Notes: generated from the sequence alone by a model not told the origin. Counted from the first letter of the stretch, positions 34,444 to 48,018 are shown. The stretch: DNA of 64,000 bases from Sweltsa coloradensis (GCA_024449915.1 JAMZAV010001992.1:174591-238590); one strand, 5' to 3'. Program-made: numbers and translations.

Positions 34444-34980
34444 AGTGTTTCCTGAATCGCCATTTTACGCGAATTCTCAATTTTTACACGGATCCCGACT
34501 TTACACCTACAGCTAATCCGGAAGAGATTGCACAGACCTGTGATTCGAATTAAGTGGCGTGGTGGAATAGGTCGAATCGGAACTCAGTTACCCAGAAAAT
34601 CGCAGGGCGATGTATTTGGACGGTTTGTAAACCCAGTCGGACTAAGCCCTACAGCTACCGCCTGTCATGATTTTCACAGACACCTAATTATGATGTAATA
34701 GAGAGAGTCAATCTTGAAATTGGAGCGCATCGAAATAGGTCATGTAACGGATTTTTACGATTTTTCTTTTTTTAAAAATTCAAAAAAACTTCAAAAACAA
34801 AAGTCATTTTTATTAGAATCTAATTTCAATTAAATATTCGATTTGTAAATGTTGTCACAAAAACAAAAATTCTATTAACACATTTTCCTAATGCATCTAA
34901 TTAGGAACATACATATAAACGGATGGGATTTAGCGTTATCGCGAAGGAATATGATGAGCATGACTAAGCGAGAACATCAA
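34444..34980 (-). repeat. Degenerate family A sequence
   Basis: Weak matches to family A subunits (cacagacctgtgattcgaat, tttttacgatttttctttt, tgtcacaaaaacaaaa) with much divergence. An older copy than its neighbours. Confidence 0.4.
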
Positions 34981-35702
34981 CTACCTGGAAAAATTTTGTT
35001 TTTTTTTTTTTTCTTTCTTTCTGTATTTTGTCTGTTTGTTAACACGATTCCGGCTAAACCGATACTCCGATTGCGATGAAATTTTTATGGAGACCTTCGA
35101 AATCTCTGAACTTAGAACTGCCACGTTTTTGAGCGCAATCGGAAAATTATTTCTCTTGAAAATCGCCATTTTCGAATTTTTTCAATTTTTAAAATACTTT
35201 CTTCGACTTATAACACCTACATGCTTAATTCGATTTTAATGATTTTTTCACAAAACCTTTATTTTATGAATTAAGATATTCGTGTGAAATTTGAGCGCCA
35301 TCGAAAAATTATTTCTCATGAAAATCGAAATTTGACATGTTTTTTCTTTTTTAAACAAGTCTTTGACTTATAACACCTACATGCTTTATCCTATTGTAAT
35401 GAATTTTTCACAGAACCTTAATTTTATGAATTATATATTCTGTAAAATTTGAGCGCAATCGAATAATTATTTCTTATGAAAATCGCAATTTTACGATTTT
35501 TTCCTTTTTTTAAATTACGATTTATAAAAAAAATTAAAAAATAAAGTCAATTTTTTATTTAATTTAATTTAATTTAAAAAAATTATTCGACTTTGTAATA
35601 ATTTTGTCACAGAACAACAGAAAATCCTCATAACACATGGCAGCTCAATGCACCAATTACGCTCATCCAACAACGCGGCGGGACTTAAGCGTTTTCCTAG
35701 TT
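34981..35702 (-). repeat. Repeat family A, inverted copy
   Basis: T-run at 34998-35012, gattccggctaaaccgatac, three subunits, agctcaatgcaccaattacg, and the end ctcatccaacaacgcggcgg with gcgttttcctagt. The outer tip before the T-run is missing. Confidence 0.85.
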
Positions 35703-37928
35703 AATAATGTGGAAGTTGTATGCACATATCTCATTCTTCATGGGTGTAGAAAAAGGATAATACCAAACATAAAATGAGCCTTACTAGTATTGCATAAATC
35801 TAAATTCAACTCATTTAACTTGTAAGAAAAATGATCATGAAATTTAAGTTATTTAACTCACACCATCTCTGTATTTAAGAGGATATTATAGGACATGCGT
35901 TTTAAGCAAATTCCTGTTCGCTAGGCCGACTGACACCACAGCTGTTTACAAGTTTGTGTAGTTGTCAAGGAAGCGGAAACATAAGACGCTACAGTAACAC
36001 TTTTCAAGAAATTATTTGAAATAATTTACAAAAATTAATTTGATTTGTAGGTTTTTGGATTTTCTATAAAAGTCTCAAATTGACCACATTCGTGGATGGA
36101 TCCTGGATGATAAACATAAAATATTGAAAATCTACTACTGTAGGGCTGTCCATGTATTGTATATTGACAACGTTGTAAAGTTTCAGATACGTCGGATTCA
36201 AATATCGCCATATTTGAGTACGATCTTGTGAGTCTACTATTGATTGGCGATAACAAATTATATTTTGTTGACAAGAGCACCAATATGAAAGAACAAAGGT
36301 GCAAACTAGATGGCACTAGGCGTAAAGAAAGACCCAAAACAATATTCAAATCTCGTGTTAATACTGTTTTAGAGTCGAACCATAAGAACGTTGCAAGATA
36401 TCGAAAAAGTGATGTAGTGAAGGACAGAAATGTAGTTTTGACAGAACTATTGCCTGCACGATGTCATGGCAGTAAGTTTTTAATTCAAAATTTAATTAAT
36501 TACATGCATATTTCAACTAAAAACACCGATAATTTTGAGTATTTATTCATGCATGCTAATATAATTCAAACAAAACTACATTACTACCAGTTCTATGTTT
36601 TGCAGCGTTCTCAAGATGCTAGTAAAAACTGTAATTTTGTGCTTTTATTGGTTGGGGTATTTCCCCTTAAACTCACCAAAAAACACTGCATTAAGAGTAA
36701 ATACACTGCTTACTGACAAATTCCATTACCCACAACCACAGCGAACATATTATTTAAGGTGTTCCCTCCCTCCAGCCGGCATGTTAATTCGACACAAGCT
36801 ATCACATAGGACATTCCAACAAGGTGACAGAATTCCCACCTCTCATGGGCAGAATTATAATCCTTCATTATTGAAAGGTGTGCCAATATAAGTTATAATT
36901 ATGTAAGGACACCATTATCTACCATGTTATTTGAAGCTAATTTTATTTATTTATTGTAATTAAATTATATTATTTATTTGTGCAGGCCTTTTACAAAAAG
37001 ATGCAATTTCTGCTAGAGATATAATAGATAGATGTTATAGATGTTGTAATAGATGTTCCACACTTTGAAATATAAAAACTGTTAGACCTAATAACATTGT
37101 TGATTTCAAGTGAAAACAAATGTTATAAATGCATAGAATTCAGACTGACAGCAGTGTATAATAAAGAAGTTGTACAAAACTGTGTTGTTTGTGATTTTAC
37201 CCCTCTGTCCAATTCAGTATGTAGCACGCGTGAAGGTTACATGAGAAAAAATGAGTGTACATATTACACCGTTCAAGGGGCTATTAGGGCCTACACACAT
37301 TTTTTTTACCACATTCTTTATAGCAAAATACAACACTAATATTACCATTTAAAAACTTATATCTTGTAACTGTGATTTTACCCCAATTTTCCGATTTTTT
37401 AAATCCTAAAATTGGCTAAAATTTGTGTTTTGGAGAATTTCTTAAATCGGCTTTAACCTGCTTATTTGTTGTTCCACATAGATGAGCATATACCAACCTA
37501 AAATGGCTTGAATTTCTTAAATAGGCTTAAACCTGCTTAATTTTTGTTCCATTATATATACTCTAGAGCATAGTACGAACCTTCATAAAATCGTGTCTTG
37601 TAACTGTGCACAAATATACACTCAAACACGCAAAAGTATGCATTCCGAAATCACATCCTTTCTTGGTTCTCAGCATATTTTGACCAAACCACTTGCCCAA
37701 ATTACAAAATCAAAATATAGAGGATCAGAAAAGGCTGCCGAGTATGTCTATAATGACCAATATTTTTTTACAAAATCCTCCGAGGTCATGGGGCATAAAG
37801 ATCGCCCCCATGTTATTTCTAAATGGAGGTTTTCGCCGATGGGACCAAGGTAAAAAATGACCCGACTTTGACAATTTTTTTCGGGTAATGGCGTATCCAA
37901 ACATTTTTCTGTTACTTTCAAAATTCAT
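35703..37928. other. No recognisable gene
   Basis: Two ORFs stand out, 36228-36716 (162 codons, + strand, Lys/Asn/His-rich) and 37097-37339 (80 codons with several Cys). Neither shows a motif I can name and no splice structure links them. Possibly decayed transposon coding sequence. Confidence 0.35.
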
Positions 37929-38530
37929 TGGATGAGCGAAGCGAAGACTTCAATTTCACTGACCCCCAAAAAATTTAGCTCGCGTGTTTTTTTTTTGTTT
38001 GTTTTTTTTTTTGTTTGTTTTTTTGTCTGTTTGTTAACTCTCTACCAGGCAAACGGCATATCCGATCTTGATGAAAATTTGACAGGACCTTCGAAATCTC
38101 TGAACTTAGAGGTGTATTGTTTTTGGGTACAATCGAAGAAATATTTCTCATGAATATCGTATCGTACTTTTACGATTTTTTTCGATTTTTAGTGCGATAT
38201 TTTCGTGACATTTGGGTTAATTCTGACCAAACGGGTGGGGCTACAACGTTCATATTATACATGGACATTAAGGTTATGGTGATGTAGTACCTTTTAAAAG
38301 AAAAAGTATAATAGTTAGCCAAAATCTATAGAAATAAAGTTTTTAAAATATAAGTTTTTTACGGAAAATAATACCAATTGACAGGTAACAAAAAAAAATT
38401 TGACAACAATCAGCTACAATGCGTAGGCAGCAAAACAAAGAACTTGCAAAAGTAAAGATATCCCATGCAAACTAAACATTTTTAAAAGCTCATCCATCAA
38501 CGCGGCGGGACTTTAGCGTTTTCCTAGTAA
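37929..38530 (+). repeat. Repeat family B, copy 3
   Basis: ttggatgagcgaagcgaaga, T-rich tract, caaacggcatatccgatctt, gaccttcgaaatctctgaac, acatggacattaaggttatg, and the end agctcatccatcaacgcggc with gcgttttcctagt. Confidence 0.88.
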
Positions 38531-40711
38531 CTATAGAATGAAATGAAATATATTTTTTGAGTTTAGCGGGTGAATATTCCTTTCAGGGATAATTGCTAAT
38601 GATTAAAATGGGATAAAAGAGCCTATGAGAACCAAATCTCGACAAAGTTTTTCTTCACGTCCACCTGAAGGACGGTGAAACTCGTCCACCAGGTTCCTCC
38701 GCCGAGCTGAGTGTAATTACGCGCACGCGCACAGAGAATATCCAGGGGCATTCTGATCCACATTCATTGTGTAAGAGAAGAAATCAACGCTCATAAAATG
38801 AACGAGTCCAAGATAATAAACTGTCATTGAGGAAGCTAAAGCCAGTTTTACTCCAGGCAATCTCGAGAAATCAGGACCATTCGGAGAAGACCAGCAGCGT
38901 ATCTACATTGGAGACCACATACCAGACTTTAGTTAGGGAGTACAATGGTTTTACCCCCCCCCACCCCCCATTGTCTGGGCCCGGGGTAGAATATTGGCCA
39001 GAGTACTCCTTTGCCCGTACAAGGAGAGAAGAGAGGCAAAGTGCGTCTCGCCAACATCAGCTAGCAAACAGGGGAGTAAATTACTTCCCAAAACCGAAGG
39101 CAACCTGTCACCCAGCCCATCCCTTCCCCTTGCTGGTAGCTGGAACTGTCCAGCACGGGCTTAAAGAGTGGTGCGTTATGAGCGACCTAACAATTGGCGT
39201 GCCCTTAAACAAAATAACTTATCCGGACGCAGGCAATCTTAGTTTTTAAGGTTTGTTTCGAGGTAGGTGAATACTGCTAAGTACTTCAAAATACAGTTTT
39301 AGACATTTGCCTAGTTAAAAAATGCATCAGAAATCTGCTCAACTTACTCAAATCTTTGCGGATAAGAGGTCTACTTTATCGCAGTTTGCATTTCAATGGG
39401 TCTTAGTAAATATACAAGTATCTATGGTCTTAGTTATACGTGACACTATTAGTTAGTTAGTTAATGTTGTTTTAGGGCACTCAACAGTAGAGTTATCAGT
39501 GCCCATGTCAATTGTATTGGAATCTTCTTTTTCCATAATTGTGGATTACCACCATGTTTTCTTCTTTCCAATGGGAGGAACGTAAGGGAAGACGAGGGGG
39601 GTTAACGGGAAGGAGTTAGGATGTTGGATAGGATGGGTTAAACTGGGTGGGAACGGAGGAGTGCTCGTTGCAGAGAGGGCCGGCAAGTATGGAGAAGAAA
39701 AAAGTGAAAGAAGAAAATAAATATGAGTAAGGCTGTGTGAATGAAGAAAGGTGTGATAAAAAGTTGCGCAAGAGCTCTCTTAGCAACACGCACCCCAACC
39801 GGCCAGAGCTCGCCCTTAGTTTTGGGGAATACACTACTCCCCTACTCACAAGCCAAACCACGGGAAGGTAGCGAGTTGGACTTTGAAGGCCTGTGACACT
39901 ATTAAGTTATATATAAAAATAAAAATAAATTATCGTTTGAATTTGGATGAAGAGCTTCTAATCCACAGTAAAATAACAAACTTCTACACATCATTTTAGA
40001 GATTCATTGATGCACTTCGCTATGATAATAGGAAAAAAGAATTTCACTTATATAATTTGTCAATTTCGACAAAAAAATATTTAAACAAACAATTACAATA
40101 AAAATTCCGCCATATTCTGTTTCGAGATGTTAAGTGCGCAGTCGGGCCGACAGAAAATATATAATATATATATATATATATATTATAATATATAATATAT
40201 ATATATATATATATTATAAATAAATTCATTTAGGAAACCAGGCACCTCCACCATTTATAATTTTTGAGTCTCCAAAAGCAGAAACCTTGTCGATTATTTC
40301 ATATAATATCAAAAGAAACAATTTTTTACACTTAGCATAGCAATAGTGTACAACCGAAAAATATTGCTGTATCGAAAAAAACAAAACAATATTATTAAAT
40401 GGGACACATAAGCAAATAGCAAACAGCTATTCGTTCGGCCAAGAAGCTGGAAGCATCCGACATAATATATGAAACTTCAAATTCAAAATTTGCCTAATAA
40501 ATTGCAAACCCTAGATAATCTTGAATGAGATAGAAATGTTATTTGGTTGAAGGTAGATTGAAACCTTATTTAGGAATAGTGTGCAGTTTACATAGTGTTC
40601 TAAACAACTCGGTATATATCAGAAAATATGTTATGTAGGAATAACATCAACGTTGTTTAATTATTTTTATTTTCATCACAGTGGATTTAGTTACTATTCA
40701 TGTGTATAACC
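38531..40711. other. No recognised gene; one unassigned ORF
   Basis: ORF 38827-39249 (140 codons) reads VEYWPEYSFARTRREERQ and CHPAHPFPLLVAGTVQHGLK; I do not recognise it. A neighbouring open frame at 38620-38790 reads DKVFLHVHLKDGETRP, also unassigned. An (AT)n run lies at 40158-40215. The phrase gccagagctcgccc...agttttggggaat (39797) echoes 7615-7650, so part of this is repeat. Confidence 0.35.
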
Positions 40712-41230
40712 ATACCGGGTGCCCCGATAACGATAACATGTCAGGACACCGGCGTGAGACGTGGTCCCGTTGCTGTCCCAGGGGAATAAAGGGGAGCACA
40801 TGGAGATAGAGGGCAGAGCACGTGTTACATACTAATACAACAAAACAATGCCTTAGTGGTTGTATGTCGCTACTACCGGTACCGGTACCGGGTGCCCAGA
40901 TAACGATAACATGTCAGGACACGGGCGTGAGACGTGGTCCCCCCGTTGCTGTCCCAGGGGAATAAAGGGGAGCACATGGAGATAGAGGACAGAGCACGTG
41001 TTACATACTAATACAACAAAAAAAAATGCCTTAGTGGTTGTGTGTCGCTACTACCGGTACCGGTACCTGGTGCCCCGATAACGATAACATGTCAGGACAC
41101 CGGCGTGAGACGTGGTCCCGTTGCTGTCCCAGGGGAATAAAGGGGAGCACATGGAGATAGAGGGCAGAGCACGTGTTACATACTAATACAACAAAACAAT
41201 GCCTTAGTGGTTGTATGTCACTACTCGGAT
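40712..41230 (+). repeat. Three tandem units of 173-178 bp
   Basis: Unit marker gataacgataacatgtcagg begins at 40726, 40899 and 41077. Units contain gtgagacgtggtcccgttgc, aataaaggggagcacatgga and gccttagtggttg, and join through accggtaccggtacc. Very similar copies. Confidence 0.9.
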
Positions 41231-42547
41231 GTAGAGAAAGAAATGTCAGCGTGGAATATGTGTAGAGAAACAAACCTACTGAGAATCAAGCCAGCAAGGA
41301 GGAGGTTCAAACTAAATCATATAGATGCCAGAGATGATAACAGGTTACTGTAAGTAGGTTGCTAGACACAGATTTAATACAATCATTCAAACAATCAATC
41401 ACTACAAAAAATACAAAATTGTAATGACAAACATTCAATGAAACAATCATTTTATCATGGTCAAGTCAATCAACCAAAAGATAGAAAATCACTCATCTCG
41501 AAAATATCTAGATGATTGTTCATCATTCATCGGTTCAACCAATCGATCAATAAATCAATTAATTGCAAGACGATTGTGATTTAGTGCAAGAGTTTTGTTA
41601 TAACAGGGGACAGGTTAGCCAAAATATCATAGAAACATATGAGTCATTCCATGTCAAATCAACCAAATCATTTTTTCATGGACGTTCTCTGATTTTCTTG
41701 AAATTTGGTACACAGGGAGATACTATTTCAAATAGAAACTGTGATTTTTTTTAGATTTTTGTGATAAGTCGTTTCTGATATATGGGGTCACCAATATTTG
41801 ACCCCGGGTGACCTTGTTTGCGTATCGCGCCACGATTTTCTCAATAAATTCTTCCCTAATAATGCTACAGACCTCAATGAGAGCTCATTTTAAAGCTCTT
41901 GAAAAGTTGTATCTAGAAAATATCATACACATACACTTTAATGGTAACATCTGGAGTTGTATGTTCTTACATCTGTTAAAGGTCAAAGGTCAATAGCTAA
42001 AATACTCCATCTTGGATTGTGTTGAAATTTTATATTATTTAAGTAAATACATGTGTGAACAATTCCTGAAAATTTCAGCCTGTTATATTAAGGAGTTATT
42101 TAGTTATAAATTATTCTTTCTATGATATGTAAGTAATAGCCACATTGTGGTGTCACTATTCACATTTAACAGCACATTTTGTCCTGTGTTTTAAACCCCC
42201 TTGGTTTGTTCTGAAAAGGCAAAATGTTATCAATATTGTTTGGTACAATTGAAGTAGGCCTAATTAATTTACCTTACTTCTTCAATCTTGCCTCAAGAAG
42301 TCTTTGCTCTATCGCCGTCTTCCTTTTTCAACTTGTACGTTCTTGCTCCACTTCCACCTAGTTCAACGGAAGCAGTTGAAAGAACATCTTTAAGAGACAA
42401 GAGACACAACTAATTCGTCATCCCGTTCTGGATATGTGAAGGAAGGTGATGGTCCATGTGGAGACAGGAATCTGATTTGTAGTTCATTCATAGTCTTCAT
42501 TTTCTTCAATACAAATCCAAGCCACCACTGGCCTTCGTACTGTACCG

Positions 42548-43679
42548 TTACAAATCACTCATCTCTTCGAACTTCTTATTAGGTATTACTACCACCTCTT
42601 TGCTTGAATCTGAAGTGGAAAACTGTTTCACCATCAAAGTATGTGTTGAAGTTGGGATAAATGCATGGAAACTGCGAGTCCCGGTAATAGGTTGGAGTAG
42701 GTTGAAACGATTATTTAATATTTGCCTATTGACCTCAATATCTTCAGTTGGCACAAACTTGAAAACACTGCTTTTAAGATTGTCTCTTGCCCATAGAAAT
42801 AAGTCCTGAGCAGTCATTATTTGGTCCTCACTCGGTCGTTGGAGACTTGCTGTAGCTGCTAGCCTCTTTACCAACCCACCAACTCGATCACACGGCTCCT
42901 TGCCGTGTGATGTGGCAAAGAAATGCCATTCAGCTTGAATACCAAAATCATGTTCGTGATGACACAGATTAGCAAAATTTTTCTTGTTTTTATACTGAGA
43001 TGCTGCTCCACCAGAGAAATAAAATACTTTGGTTAAATGTTTGATTTTTTGCTGGAGAAGAGGAATAAGTAGTTTTTGAAAGGTGTAAACTGCAACAGTG
43101 TCGTGAACAAGTGAATCTGATATAAATACATAACTGGTACTCCAGTTTTGACTGATGCACATAATAACATACAAATGGGTGAAGCGTGGCCTGGCTATTA
43201 GTCCAGTGGAAGCCCTGTGCCACATCTTGAACAACAAAGCTATAATTTTCTGCAAAGTCACCTGATACAATTACTACACCGGGCTGGAGTGTAGATTTTA
43301 TTTGCTGAAGAAAAGCAGCCTGCTGTTTGGCAATAAAATCGTGATTTTGTAAAAGTTCAAGTTTATCAAGGAATGAATCGATGAAGTCTCTTGTTGTTTT
43401 TTGAACCGTATCGAGATTGCAGCGATCGGTTGTCTGCCATTGTTTGTAAGACACTTCATCAATTATGTTTTCATCAAACAACTTCTCCAAATCATCCCTC
43501 AACTTTGTTGTTCCTGGGCAATATTGGCATAGTCCTAAGTGGCAATCAGTCTGCTGAGGGGATTGACACATCATGCCTGACAGAATATGATGGTATGTTT
43601 GAAACTGGGAATCTTGAGATAGTGTTGCTAATTTTGAACCAATTATAATCAATTTAACATTTTGATGGATAGTGCACAC
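42548..43679 (-). pseudogene. Transposase-like ORF, frameshifted
   Basis: Two overlapping minus-strand frames make one protein. The N-terminal frame (43679 down to about 43135) has Cys-rich HLGLCQYCPGTTKLRDDLEK and VIVSGDFAENYSFVVQDVAQ. The C-terminal frame (to 42548) has TLVHDTVAVYTFQK-like text, YFSGGAASQYKNKKNFANLC, AEWHFFATSHGKEPCDRVGG and LVKRLAATASLQRPSEDQ. A one- or two-base shift lies near 43135. The SGDFAEN and FSxGAASQYKN blocks with HGKxPCD resemble an uncharacterised protein family I associate with invertebrate genomes, plausibly a DDE/D-type transposase. I cannot name the superfamily. In relatives I recall, the FSxG position is Asp; here it is Gly, so the enzyme may be dead even without the shift. 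Confidence 0.6.
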
Positions 43680-45591
43680 GCAAACCGAGTGCGTTCCTGA
43701 AGCACCTGGCAGAACACAGTGTTTTGGTCGCAGCTACCTTTAAGTTTGGATGCTTTTTCTTTACATGCTCTGTATGTTTCTTTTAAATTAGTTGAGACAA
43801 GTCATATGATGATTAAGATGATGAACACGGCATTTGCCTTCCTTAATTCGGCTCCAAAAAGCACACTAGCGCGGCCCTGTTGGCGGAACGTAGAACCCTA
43901 GCAGTAGTGATAGCTCAGGTAGACACAGCGGCAAATAACGTGGAAGAACGTGTAGATGTAACTAAAAAGTTGAGTTTTCGGCGTGATACGTTTTGTTTAC
44001 GGATGTTGAACGTTAGAAATAAAATAAAGACATATTTGTGCTATGGTTATCACAAGAAAACAAATTTTAAATGAAAGAATGGGGCCTGTAAGTGCACCAT
44101 AAAGTGGACACCTGACGCAAGGGTTATGTCTCGAATGGTTAAGCATTGGCCTACATTTCTCTTTTAAAATACAACTCTTTACACTTAAATAACAACTTTT
44201 CAATTATCGTGATCTCAATTTAAATTTCGGTAGGGCCTACTCTTAATAAAAACATTATTCTTACATTTAAGTCCAGGGATAAAGTCCGAAAACATATAGT
44301 CAGATGACAGTGTGGAGTCACCCACTGAGTTTTCCCGTTGTGTTTGATAGATTTATTATTAATTTATGTTCATTTTTTAATAATTATACTTATTGTTTTT
44401 ACCCGTCACCGACACTCATATTAAATCGCGTTATACAATTTCAGACAATAATTTTAATTCATGCTTATGTCAATAGGCTATCACACCGTTCCCAATTGTT
44501 ACACATACAGGCCTACATAGCACATAGGCCTACATTCAATTTGTTTCGTATGTGATGGGCTACCTCAAAATTACTACACTGTAGTGCGTTTTTATCAACA
44601 ACAAAAAGGTAGGCCTATGTATAGTAATAAATTCGGAAAAATCGTTTTCATTAACATTTTTCATAATAAATACCAATTTCTGCAGCCAAGTATTTTTTAG
44701 AAGTTTCGTCATGTTCTGAATAAAGCACACTTTGTCGATGATTACAAATTGACAACATCCGGATTATAGCATAGATGTAGGCCTAATTTATTGACATTTT
44801 CAGGGAATATGATGAAAATAATACAAGTTGTACTATTTATTGTTATTACATTATCGCGGGAAAACGTTAAATATTGCACCTTGCACTTCAGCTGTTCAGT
44901 GTTATATCAATTAGTTGCAAAATATTTGTTGATACAACAAACAGACTCGTTTCACTTCAAAAACTTAACATTCTAAATTCAAATTTGGTAATAATTCCTT
45001 GGACCAATACCAATTTCGGCGGGCAACTTTACTTATAGTAGTAATTAAATAATAAATAATAATCTGCTTATGAATTATTTTCTGGATATTCTTACGCTCA
45101 AACATAATAATATCCCCAACTATTATGATGATATTATTATATAATATTTTACATTTCATCCCTATCCATTCAGAAATATAGGAATAGGAAGGTTCAATTT
45201 TGGCTATAGTTGGCCTACCTACGCAATTACGCCTACTTGTGGTTGTATAAGAGCGCAACAAATGCAAACCGTTGATGAAAATATACATCTTATTTAATGC
45301 GTGTGCGAGAAAGGTAAATGTTAGTGAACAGACCGGAAATAATCCCCGAATTGTCATAACCGGCGCGACTAACACACGTTAGCGCCATATACGCTCCAGC
45401 CCGGAATCACAATTACGCCAGCCATGTTGTGACGTAGCGCGCCGCCAGTGCTGCGATCTACATGTCGATTTGGTGCCGAATTGACAAGTAATCTTTGAAG
45501 AATTTTGAAGAAATATGTGAATTGTGAAATTGAAATAAACACCTGTTGACTCATAAGCAACTCATGAATCAAGACTTACATTAGAGGCATA
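43680..45591. other. Transposon interior, non-coding or unassigned
   Basis: AT-rich with short ORFs on both strands (for example 44965-45375 minus) lacking motifs. Could contain an N-terminal exon of the transposase or a second gene that I cannot recognise. Confidence 0.35.
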
Positions 45592-46205
45592 ACCAAACAA
45601 TATTGATAACAATTTGCCTTTTCAGAACAAACCAAGGGGGTTTAAAACACAGGACAAAATGTGCTGTGAAATGTGAATAGTGACACTACAATGTGGCTAT
45701 TACTTACATATCATAGAAAGAATAATTTATAACTAAAGAACTCCTTAATATAACAGGCTGAAATTTCAGGAATTGTTCACACATGTATTTACTTAAATAA
45801 TATAAAATTTCAACACAATCCAAGATGGAGTATTTTAGCTATTGACCTTTGACCTTCAATAGATGTAAGAACATACAACTCCAGATGTTACCATTAAAGT
45901 GTATGTGTATGATATTTTCTGGATACAACTTTTCAAGAGCTTTAAAATGAGCTCTCATTGAGGTCTGTAGCATTATTAGGGAAGAATTTATTGAGAAAAT
46001 CATGGCGCGATACACAAACGAGGTCACCCGAGGTCAAATATTGGTGACCCCATATATCAGAAACGACTTATCACAAAAATCTAGAAAAAATCACAGTTTC
46101 TATTTGAAATAGTATCTGCCTGTGTACCAAATTTCAGGAAAATCGGAAATGGTCAGAAAAAAAAATAATCATATTTTGGTTGATTTCATATGGAATGACT
46201 CATAT

Positions 46206-47433
46206 ACCTAGCCAGTGGATGCAACCAGAAATCAAGTTAGTGGATCAATATAACTTATATATGTGGTAGTATATACTAATTGGATGAAGCAGACTCAATT
46301 TTAATACACTGGTTGTTGATGGTTTTCTGCGTTTTTATATACACAAATCAAATGTGGCCAAACTTTAAAAAACCTCCAGCTATTCGCTTTTGAATGCAAT
46401 CCAAAAATTATTTCTCTAGAAAAACGTATTTCATATTATTTATATCGAGTTTACAAACATTTATTCAAAAAGCTTCATACATCTCTTATCTTAACAAAAT
46501 TTTCAGTGAACCCTTATTTCCTAACCGCAGACTGATGGAAATTTCGATCAACATTGAAGTAACGTCTTACAATTTCGTTGCCAAGAAAATTTAAACAATG
46601 TCAACTAAAAACACTGTAGGCCCTAGTTAGAAATTTGCAATTTTTTCACAGACTTTTATAGTTGGTTGGTACATCCATAGAGATTATACCACAATTTTTC
46701 ACTAATAGCAAACAATAGTTATTTATTTATTTATTTATTTATTTATTAGTTTATTAATTTATTTAACGTTATCCTATTCAGTTAAAAAATAACTTATTTA
46801 CAAAGGAGGACAATGTTAATGTATGTTTAACAATGGCAAAAGAAACTAAATTCAAAAGAATATAATTATATGAAATATGTCAGTGCACCAAATCCGTCAA
46901 CCCATCAACGCTACAGTAAAAAGTGTTCGTGAAGAGATTTATAGTTAAGTAGGCCTAGTAGCAGAAGTAGCAAAGACAATTACTATTAATTGGAATTATT
47001 GTAACACGAATGTAATTTGAGAAATGGTGGAGGTGCTGGTTCTAATGCAGGTTGCACAGTATTTGTAAGTCCCAACTATGGATGGGTAAAGTAAAAAGCA
47101 AGTGGCAATGAAACGTTTTTAATTTGTGTTTTTAAAATGAACCCCATTTTGCTACTTGTTGTAACCAACCCTTAGATGAACAACAAAAATGAACACTTTT
47201 TAAAAGCTTAAGACCAGCGGGAAAAACTATAAATTAATAATAAAAAGCTACTGTGAGGATTTAGTTACCGGGTGAAAACCGAAACAAAACATTATGATGA
47301 TGTTCTTGTATGTAATTTGAATAGTATGAAAGTACTGTACTAGAGGGCCTGAGCGTCCGCACTCAACCATGTACACATTAGTCGGAGAAAAAACTTGCTT
47401 TATAATAATTTAATATAGTACATACTACATATG
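46206..47433. other. Intergenic; (TTTA)n and LINE-type tail
   Basis: (TTTA)n at 46716-46765 followed by cctattcagttaaaaaa...acaaaggaggaca, an inverted copy of the 15625-15690 tail. No gene recognised. Confidence 0.5.
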
Positions 47434-47830
47434 CTCGTTGGTCTTGTGGTCAGCGACTCTGCTTCCAATGCAGAAGATCCAGGGTTCGATTCCCGCTCTA
47501 GGTAAAAGATTTTTAACTTCTGATTTAGTATTAAGTCCATGAGTTCTTAGGTTAGGAATTAGTAAACGGTGATTTTGGAGCCGTCCTACCAACAAGGCAC
47601 ATATTGATTAATTATTGAAATTGAAAATAATTGATTCTGGCGTTGATCTGCGGGTGTTCGCACGGATTGCTATATTTGCGATTAAAAAATAACGATATTT
47701 GGTTGGTTATCGCTCACTCGTCCATTGTGTCGGGCCTACAAGGTTGGCTTGGTCGCTTTGGTTTAATGTCTCCCACTGAAAATTAGTTATGTGGATGACT
47801 GGGTAGACTCTAAATACGAATATATTTGTT
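47434..47830 (+). mobile_element. tRNA-Gly(UCC)-like SINE, family S1, best copy
   Basis: The head gtcttgtggtcagcgactct, then ctgcttccaatgcag (anticodon stem-loop with TCC) and ggttcgattcccgct (B box) follow tRNA-Gly layout. The acceptor ends do not pair, so this is a SINE and not a tRNA gene. The body has gattttggagccgtcctacc, gatctgcgggtgttcgcac and aaggttggcttggtcgc. The tail cactgaaaattagttatgtg is followed by an AT-rich end. Other copies: 5455-6137, 18250-18660. Confidence 0.8.
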
Positions 47831-48018
47831 TATTTTATAACAAAGATATACAATTCTCAATTTTATTTATTTTTTGTAAACAGTCATACCTGCGCTAGGT
47901 TATGACATCATAGAATATAGATAATGTCAGTTCAATTCAAAGGCAACAGAAACGTTGCAGTACTGTTCCATCTATTCAGATCTAAAACGCACTAACAATC
48001 CTGAAGTTATGAAGTTAA

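Larger units (their letters stand above)
41641..46201. mobile_element. DNA transposon with ~600-bp terminal inverted repeats
   Basis: Left TIR 41641-42244 and right TIR 45592-46201 are reverse complements with few differences. Tips read gagtcattccatgtcaaatc and its complement. Flanking ATAT at 41637-41640 and 46202-46205 may be the target duplication, though the palindromic tip makes the border uncertain by 2-4 bp. The 3.3-kb interior carries a broken transposase-like frame on the minus strand. TIR ORFs 41808-41996 (+) and 45839-46027 (-) are the same sequence in each arm. Confidence 0.88.

Noticed and set aside
36228..36716. 162-codon ORF as a gene
   Set aside because: Composition follows AT-rich DNA and no motif is recognised.
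38827..39249. 140-codon ORF as a protein-coding gene
   Set aside because: No recognised domain, no splice evidence, nearby phrases shared with repeats at 7.6 kb. Left as unassigned.
41808..46027. Paired identical 62-codon ORFs at 41808 and 45839
   Set aside because: They are the two TIR arms of the transposon read in mirrored positions, not duplicated genes.
47434..47510. Functional tRNA-Gly gene
   Set aside because: Anticodon loop and B box are good but the acceptor ends do not pair, and the same head continues into a SINE body repeated elsewhere.
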